Part shown: positions 14,645-18,476 of the stretch, piece by piece
Layout of the letters: each line of letters opens with the position of its first letter
How positions within the stretch are numbered: the stretch's first letter is position 1
Program-made: the position numbers and the translations under genes
The notes under the pieces: generated by a model
The model's input: the letters and a program-made list of their open reading frames with translations, nothing else
What the model was told of the DNA's origin: nothing
Databases searched by the model: none
Source of the DNA: an uncultured Collinsella sp.
GTDB taxonomy: Bacteria; Actinomycetota; Coriobacteriia; Coriobacteriales; Coriobacteriaceae
Direction of reading: 5' to 3'
Assembly (NCBI GenBank): GCA_902476475.1
Contig: CABSDO010000036.1
Coordinates: forward strand, 1-18,476
DNA: 18,476 nt

Positions 14645-14919
14645 AACGGCGCGTACTCGTCGTACAGGTCCTCGGCCTCGCCGGAAGCATTGACCTGTTC
14701 AACGCGGGTAACGCCAGGCACGTGCTCCTTCAGAATGCGCTCGATGCCCATAGACAGGGTCAGCGAGCTCATGGGGCAGCCGGCGCAGGCGCCCTGCAGC
14801 TCCAGCTTGACAACACCCTCGTCGTCGACGCCCACATACTCCATATCGCCGCCATCGGCCTGCAGGTTGGGGCGGATCTCTTCAAGAACCTTCTTAAGCA
14901 GCTCTTCGTTAACAGCCAC
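14641..14919 (-). CDS. NifU C-terminal domain protein (Nfu-type Fe-S scaffold)
   Basis: This 92-residue single-domain protein corresponds to the C-terminal domain of NifU. It contains VLEEIRPNLQADGGDMEYVG and the cluster-binding motif GACAGCPMSSLTLSMGIE, with Cys45 and Cys48. Nfu proteins carry a [4Fe-4S] cluster at a dimer interface and pass it to apo-enzymes. The start is GTG with AAAGGAG five to six bases upstream. No other Fe-S assembly gene is in the window, so the partner system (probably SUF) is elsewhere. A small GC hairpin (14942-14957) lies just upstream, and the gap to the dCMP deaminase stop holds a degenerate GGGACAGG palindrome. Confidence 0.93.
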   Translation of the reverse strand: MAVNEELLKKVLEEIRPNLQADGGDMEYVGVDDEGVVKLELQGACAGCPMSSLTLSMGIERILKEHVPGVTRVEQVNASGEAEDLYDEYAPF

Positions 14920-14941
14920 AGGGGCTCCTTTCTCACAATAA

Positions 14942-14957
14942 CGCGGGCACGCCCGCG
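14942..14957. other. Small GC hairpin upstream of the Nfu gene
   Basis: CGCGGGC and GCCCGCG lie almost back to back, forming a 6-bp stem with a 4-base loop about 23 bases before the Nfu start. It could be a leader structure or part of a terminator for the preceding gene. Confidence 0.35.
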
Positions 14958-15033
14958 GACAGGGGCTATGTTACTACAGCCATGTACCCGCTTAGGCGCC
15001 AGCCATGCGTGCGGACACGACTTTCACGAGTAG

Positions 15034-15057
15034 TCAATTTGGGACAGGGCTCTTTGA
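15034..15057 (+). repeat. Degenerate GGGACAGG palindrome
   Basis: TCAA...TTGA surrounds TTTGGGACAGGGCTCT. The arms are only four bases long, but the core equals that of the better REP-like elements. It lies about 40 bases past the dCMP deaminase stop. Without the other copies it would not be called. Confidence 0.3.
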
Positions 15058-15096
15058 GCTGCTTTTGCCGACACCCGGCGCTAGCACACATTGCCG

Positions 15097-15621
15097 CTAC
15101 TGCTGAGTTTGTTCCCCGGTGCCAATGTGGACGTCGACGATAACCTGGCGGTAGCTAATGCCGCAGGAGTCGAGAATACGGCGACTGATGCGGCCGTCGT
15201 CGGTGTCGGCGTACTTATTGTCCAGGTAGACGACCTCGCCCACGCCCACCTGCGCCAGGATCTTGGCGCAGTCGTGGCACGGGAACAGCGTGACGTAGAC
15301 CGTGGAACCCTCAAGGTCTTTGAGCGAGCCGCGGTAGTTGAGCACGGCGTTAGCCTCGGCATGCACTACGTAGTTGTGCTTATCCTGCAACGGGTCGTCG
15401 CTCGTGCCCCACGGGAAAAAGTCGTCGTTGAGCGCCGAGGGTGTACCGTTGTAGCCCACCGAAAGGATGCGGTGGTTGGTGCTGGCGATGCACGCACCCA
15501 CCTGCGTGTTGGGGTCCTTGCTGCGGCGCTGCGCGGCGATGGCCACGCTCATAAAGAACTCGTCCCAGCTAATGACGTCCAGGCGCTTGCCTGACGAAGT
15601 TTGATGAAGATCGTCCGACAT
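15097..15621 (-). CDS. Deoxycytidylate (dCMP) deaminase family protein
   Basis: This 174-residue zinc-dependent deaminase probably converts dCMP to dUMP for thymidylate synthesis. The family also includes ComEB. Visible are WDEFFMSVAIAAQRRSKDPN, VGACIASTNHRILSVGYNGTP, the zinc and proton-shuttle motif HAE at 88-90, and PCHDC at 114-118, which supplies the two zinc cysteines. The ATG at 15621 is preferred because GGAGG sits at a good distance; an upstream ATG at 15657 lacks one. No late-competence gene is next to it, so a metabolic role is more likely than competence. An extended -10 promoter lies about 35 bases upstream, just behind the coaX hairpin. Confidence 0.93.
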   Translation of the reverse strand: MSDDLHQTSSGKRLDVISWDEFFMSVAIAAQRRSKDPNTQVGACIASTNHRILSVGYNGTPSALNDDFFPWGTSDDPLQDKHNYVVHAEANAVLNYRGSLKDLEGSTVYVTLFPCHDCAKILAQVGVGEVVYLDNKYADTDDGRISRRILDSCGISYRQVIVDVHIGTGEQTQQ

Positions 15622-15655
15622 GGCAGACACCTCCGTAATCGCAATAGTTTGACCC

Positions 15656-15664
15656 ATTGTAGCA
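15656..15664 (-). promoter_or_regulatory. Extended -10 promoter for the dCMP deaminase gene
   Basis: TGCTACAAT on the minus strand matches the extended -10 form TGnTATAAT with one change. It lies directly after the coaX terminator hairpin and about 35 bases before the start codon. No good -35 is present, as is common for extended -10 promoters. Confidence 0.45.
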
Positions 15665-15668
15665 GGTG

Positions 15669-15707
15669 AAAGGTGGGGGCGTTTGTCCCACCGGCGCCCT
15701 CACCTTT
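15669..15707 (-). terminator. Terminator hairpin overlapping the coaX stop codon
   Basis: Arms 15669-15681 and 15695-15707 pair at 12 of 13 positions around a 13-base loop. The stem begins inside the TAA stop codon of coaX. There is no long T-run after it, but the dCMP deaminase promoter starts immediately behind. Confidence 0.65.
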
Positions 15708-16557
15708 ACACGCGGCGGGGCTTTTGGTTGATGTGGTAGAGCTCGGCGAGACCCCGCAGCGTCAGTGCGTCGTCGACCGTCAGGCTGTGGCCGACCAACG
15801 CCGCGAGCGCCTCGGCATCATCGCCGGTAATGACGATGGGCACGCCATCCTCCCCCGCCGCCTTGGTCGCGCGCATCTCGGCAAGCACCATGTCGAGCAT
15901 GCCGTCGATGCGGGCTACCTCGCCCAAGACCACGCCCGAGCGCATGGCCTCGCGCGTGTTGCGACCGATCACATGCGTGGGCGCCGAGGGCTCGACCTGC
16001 GGCAGGCGCGCTGCTGCCGCCGAAAGCGAGCGGGCGCCAAGTGCCAGACCCGGCGCGATGACGCCGCCGACAAAGGTTCCGTGCGCGTCGATGACCTCGA
16101 TATTGGTCGTAGTGCCCAAGTCGATCACGATGCACGGAGAGCCGTAGACGGCACGGGCCGCCACGGCGTCGGCGATGCGGTCGGGGCCGATCTCGGCCGG
16201 GTCATCGTAATGCACGGGCATACCGGTCTTGAGGCCCGGCCCCACGGTAAGCACGCGCCCCGTGCAGGTACGGGAAAGTGCTGCCTTCCACGGGCGCTCG
16301 AGCGCCGGCACCACGCAGCTCAGCACGGCCGCCGTGGGCACGAGCGCGCCGGGCATGCCCGCATCAGCCGCCAGCGCGGCCATGACTTGAGCGAGACGCA
16401 TGCGCGCTTCGTCGGCCGTAATGCTCGACGGCGTCGTGATCTCGCACGTCGCAAGCGGACATTCCTGCGCCGCGGCCGAATCCTCGGCAAACAGACCAAA
16501 GCGAATGAACGTGTTACCCACGTCGACCGTCAATATGTATGCGCACCCATTAAGCAT
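15706..16557 (-). CDS. coaX: Type III pantothenate kinase
   Basis: CoaX phosphorylates pantothenate, the first step of coenzyme A synthesis. It belongs to the ASKHA fold and is insensitive to CoA feedback. The 283-residue protein shows DVGNT at 12-16 (phosphate-binding), GPDRIADAVAA at 124-134, IDLGTTTNIEVI around 145-156 and GGVIAPGLALGARSLSAAAA. The second phosphate motif usually reads D-x-G-T-A-T-T; here it is DLGTTTN, a small departure. The ATG at 16557 has AAAGGAG eight bases upstream; longer in-frame starts do not. It is divergent from the OPT transporter across a 192-base gap holding a palindrome midway between two -10 boxes. Confidence 0.95.
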   Translation of the reverse strand: MLNGCAYILTVDVGNTFIRFGLFAEDSAAAQECPLATCEITTPSSITADEARMRLAQVMAALAADAGMPGALVPTAAVLSCVVPALERPWKAALSRTCTGRVLTVGPGLKTGMPVHYDDPAEIGPDRIADAVAARAVYGSPCIVIDLGTTTNIEVIDAHGTFVGGVIAPGLALGARSLSAAAARLPQVEPSAPTHVIGRNTREAMRSGVVLGEVARIDGMLDMVLAEMRATKAAGEDGVPIVITGDDAEALAALVGHSLTVDDALTLRGLAELYHINQKPRRV

Positions 16558-16584
16558 CGTCGGCGCTCCTTTCGTCTGCCCAGC

Positions 16585-16590
16585 AGTATA
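16585..16590 (-). promoter_or_regulatory. Candidate -10 box of coaX
   Basis: TATACT on the minus strand lies 27 bases before the coaX ATG. The -35 region coincides with the 18-base palindrome at 16606-16623; no close TTGACA match is seen. Confidence 0.4.
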
Positions 16591-16605
16591 TCGCCTACCT
16601 AAACC

Positions 16606-16623
16606 AGTCATCCCAAAATGACT
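16606..16623. promoter_or_regulatory. Candidate operator between divergent coaX and OPT promoters
   Basis: AGTCAT-CCCAAA-ATGACT is a perfect 6-bp inverted repeat with a 6-base spacer, placed over the -35 zone of both divergent promoters. This is a typical position and size for a dimeric regulator site. The regulator is not in the window. Confidence 0.4.
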
Positions 16624-16633
16624 AGCTTGCGGC

Positions 16634-16639
16634 TATACT
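16634..16639 (+). promoter_or_regulatory. Candidate -10 box of the OPT transporter gene
   Basis: TATACT lies 110 bases before the OPT start and 10 bases after the palindrome at 16606-16623. If used, the mRNA has a roughly 105-base GC-rich leader. Confidence 0.4.
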
Positions 16640-16686
16640 GGTGCGCGGTCGCGCGCGAGCTCACGCGGCGGCCCTTGGTAACCCGA

Positions 16687-16725
16687 CTTCCCGCGCCGTA
16701 TCCGTAACGGCGCTCCCGGGGGAAG
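16687..16725 (+). other. Leader stem-loop of the OPT transporter gene
   Basis: GCGCCGT (16693-16699) and ACGGCGC (16707-16713) form a perfect 7-bp stem. CTTCCC (16687-16692) and GGGAAG (16720-16725) extend it with an asymmetric internal bulge. It ends about 10 bases before AAAGGAG. It matches no riboswitch or T-box that I recognise. Confidence 0.4.
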
Positions 16726-16749
16726 CGGATATACGCAAAGGAGTTTTAT

Positions 16750-18453
16750 ATGAGCAATCCCTCGAACCGCGCTTCGATGCGCGGGCAACTCACGCTGCGC
16801 GGCGTCGTCATCGGCGTCCTTGGCTGCGTGATCATCACGGCAAGCTCGGCCTATACCGCCCTCAAGATGGGTGCGCTCCCCTGGCCGATCATTTTCGCTG
16901 CCGTCATTTCGCTGTTCTTCCTTAAGCTCATGGGCAACGCCAGCCTCAACGAGGCAAACGTCACCCACACCATCATGTCCGCAGGCGCCATGGTCGCCGG
17001 CGGTCTGGCGTTTACCATCCCGGGCGCCTGGATGCTGGGCTATGCCGACCAGATCAGCTGGCTCGACATGTTTATCGTGGCACTCGCCGGCACCATCTTG
17101 GGCCTTCTGGCGACAGCACTCATCCACCGTCACTTTATCGTGGACGCCGCGCTTGAGTTCCCCACCGGCAACGCCGCAGCTCAAACCCTGCGTGCTACCG
17201 AGGCCGGCGGCAAGACCGGCAAGCAGCTCTTTGGCTCCATGGCCATCGCCGGCATATACAGCGTGCTGCGCGACGCCCTGGGCGTGGTTCCCAGCATGCT
17301 GTGCACGCTCAATATCCCCGGCGTGACCTTTGCCATCTACAACTCGCCCATGTTGCTGTCCATCGGCTTTTTGGTGGGCTTCGCCCCCGTCGCGTTCTGG
17401 TTTGCCGGCGCGCTGCTGGGCAACTTTGGCATCATTGTCGGCGGCACCGCTGCCGGTCTGTTTGACGTTATGACCGCACAGGGCATTGTTAAGTCCCTGG
17501 GTATGGGCCTCATGATGGGCTTTGGCGTCGCCGTCGTCCTCAAGGACATCCTGCCGCAGGTCGCCGGCATCGTCCGCGGTCTTGCCGCCGACAGCTCCAC
17601 CGACACCGACGAGCAATCGCTCATCTCGGGCTCCCTTAAGCTCGACGCCGGCATCATCGGCCTGGGCGCTGCCGCCATCGCCGTGATCGTCGCCATCGTG
17701 CTTGACCTTGGTCCCGTCCCGGCCGTCATCGTGACGCTGTTCACCTTTGTCACCACCATCATGAGCGCACAGAGCTGCGGCCAGACGGGCATCGACCCCA
17801 TGGAGATCTTTGGCCTCATCGTTATGCTCATCGTGGCTGCCTTTGCACAGATCGCTCAGGTCAAGCTGTTCTTTATCGCCGGCATCGTAGCCGTGGCGTG
17901 CGGCCTTGCGGGCGACGTCATGAACGACTTTAAGGCCGGCGCCGTGCTGGGCACCAACCCGCGTGCGCAGTGGATCGGCCAAGCCATCGGCGGCATCGTG
18001 GGCGCCCTGGTCGCCGCAGCCGTCATGGTCGCGCTCGTCACCGCCTATGGCCCGGGCGCCTTTGGCCCCGACAAGAGCTTTGTTGCCGCGCAGGCAAGCG
18101 TTGTCGCCACCATGGTCTCGGGCATCCCGAGCGTGCCGTGGTTCGCAGGTGGCTTTATCGCCGGCATCGTCATGTACTGGTTCGGCATTCCGGCCATGAT
18201 GATCGGCCTGGGCGTGTACCTGCCGTTCTACATGTCACTCACGGCCTTCTTGGGCTCCTGCGTCAAACTCGCCTACGACAAGTGGTCCGCCCACCGCGAC
18301 GCCACCGCTGGTCTTTCTGACGAGGAGAGAGCTGCCAAGGACGCCGCCTTCCAGGAACAGGGTCTGGTCGTTGCCAGCGGCCTGCTCGGCGGCGAGTCCA
18401 TCGTCGGCGTTATCCTGGCGTTTGTCTCCGTGGGCTTAAGCCTGCTGGGCTAA
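16750..18453 (+). CDS. OPT family oligopeptide transporter
   Basis: This 567-residue polytopic inner-membrane protein belongs to the OPT/YSL superfamily (proton-coupled uptake of oligopeptides or metal chelates). Characteristic features are an N-terminal amphiphilic start followed by LRGVVIGVLGCVIITASSAY, NEANVTHTIMSAGAMVAGG, and the family segment EFPTGNAAAQTLRATEAGG near residues 138-156. More than a dozen hydrophobic stretches follow, ending in GLVVASGLLGGESIVGVILAF. The ATG is supported by AAAGGAG seven bases upstream. It is divergent from coaX and followed at once by a palindrome at the window edge. The substrate cannot be told from sequence; peptide uptake would fit the M20 and YtcJ-like hydrolases, but that link is inference. 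Confidence 0.93.
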   Translation: MSNPSNRASMRGQLTLRGVVIGVLGCVIITASSAYTALKMGALPWPIIFAAVISLFFLKLMGNASLNEANVTHTIMSAGAMVAGGLAFTIPGAWMLGYADQISWLDMFIVALAGTILGLLATALIHRHFIVDAALEFPTGNAAAQTLRATEAGGKTGKQLFGSMAIAGIYSVLRDALGVVPSMLCTLNIPGVTFAIYNSPMLLSIGFLVGFAPVAFWFAGALLGNFGIIVGGTAAGLFDVMTAQGIVKSLGMGLMMGFGVAVVLKDILPQVAGIVRGLAADSSTDTDEQSLISGSLKLDAGIIGLGAAAIAVIVAIVLDLGPVPAVIVTLFTFVTTIMSAQSCGQTGIDPMEIFGLIVMLIVAAFAQIAQVKLFFIAGIVAVACGLAGDVMNDFKAGAVLGTNPRAQWIGQAIGGIVGALVAAAVMVALVTAYGPGAFGPDKSFVAAQASVVATMVSGIPSVPWFAGGFIAGIVMYWFGIPAMMIGLGVYLPFYMSLTAFLGSCVKLAYDKWSAHRDATAGLSDEERAAKDAAFQEQGLVVASGLLGGESIVGVILAFVSVGLSLLG

Positions 18454-18471
18454 GTCGAGCAGCTGCTCGAC
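18454..18471 (+). terminator. Perfect 18-base palindrome directly after the OPT stop
   Basis: GTCGAGCAGCTGCTCGAC starts at the base after the TAA. It may be the start of a terminator, but the window ends five bases later, so the tail cannot be seen. Confidence 0.4.
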
Positions 18472-18476
18472 AGGCA

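Noticed and set aside
16640..16749. Riboswitch or T-box in the OPT leader
   Set aside because: Only a simple bulged stem-loop is visible, with no conserved box sequences that I recognise.
16633..17982. 449-residue minus-strand frame opposite the OPT transporter
   Set aside because: It is rich in His/Asp/Gly without motifs, a typical shadow of a GC-rich membrane-protein gene.

Overview
The window looks like chromosomal DNA of a GC-rich actinobacterium, most likely a gut Coriobacteriia member (Collinsella-like). This is an inference from the strong GC bias at third codon positions, AGGAGG-type ribosome binding sites, the AmaP/DUF2273/Asp23 cluster, a DUF6020-type membrane protein and the overall gene content. 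No rRNA, tRNA, CRISPR array, transposase or prophage gene is visible. The region is mostly housekeeping, with 14 protein genes: 12 on the minus strand and two (an M20 amidohydrolase and an OPT transporter) on the plus strand.

Layout. At 175-2202 lies the chaperonin operon groES-groEL (minus), ending in a long nested hairpin at 15-137. The 504-base gap 2203-2706 holds the groES leader and promoter region, a very long nested palindrome (2332-2558, with 39-base perfect inner arms) and a second hairpin (2624-2686). A YtcJ-like amidohydrolase (minus) and an M20 amidohydrolase (plus) diverge from 4357-4512. A 15-bp GC-rich hairpin at 6013-6048 probably terminates transcription in both directions between the M20 gene and a zinc-ribbon polytopic membrane protein. 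Next come a YitT-family membrane protein and the envelope-stress-type operon amaP - DUF2273 - asp23 (8772-10253). yebC (10420-11226), a 727-residue DUF6020-like membrane protein, lgt, a NifU-C/Nfu scaffold, a dCMP deaminase-family protein and coaX follow, all minus. An OPT-family transporter runs plus from 16750 to 18453, divergent from coaX.

Functional themes. These are protein folding (GroESL), translation (YebC), cofactor and Fe-S supply (CoaX, Nfu), nucleotide metabolism (dCMP deaminase), envelope biology (Lgt, Asp23/AmaP, DUF6020, YitT) and peptide or amide use (M20, YtcJ-like, OPT). The link among the last three is inference from families and position.

Most unusual signal. There is a dispersed family of small palindromes whose loops carry a GGGACAGG-like core (6061-6087, 8721-8773, 11357-11389, 13596-13648, 13679-13707, and a degenerate one at 15034-15057). 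Two are 53-base copies agreeing at 51 positions, in opposite orientation. Four begin 0-11 bases after a minus-strand stop codon. They resemble REP elements mobilised by REP-associated tyrosine transposases (RAYTs), but no such gene is present here. Coordinates and motifs were read by eye; no homology search or folding calculation was run.
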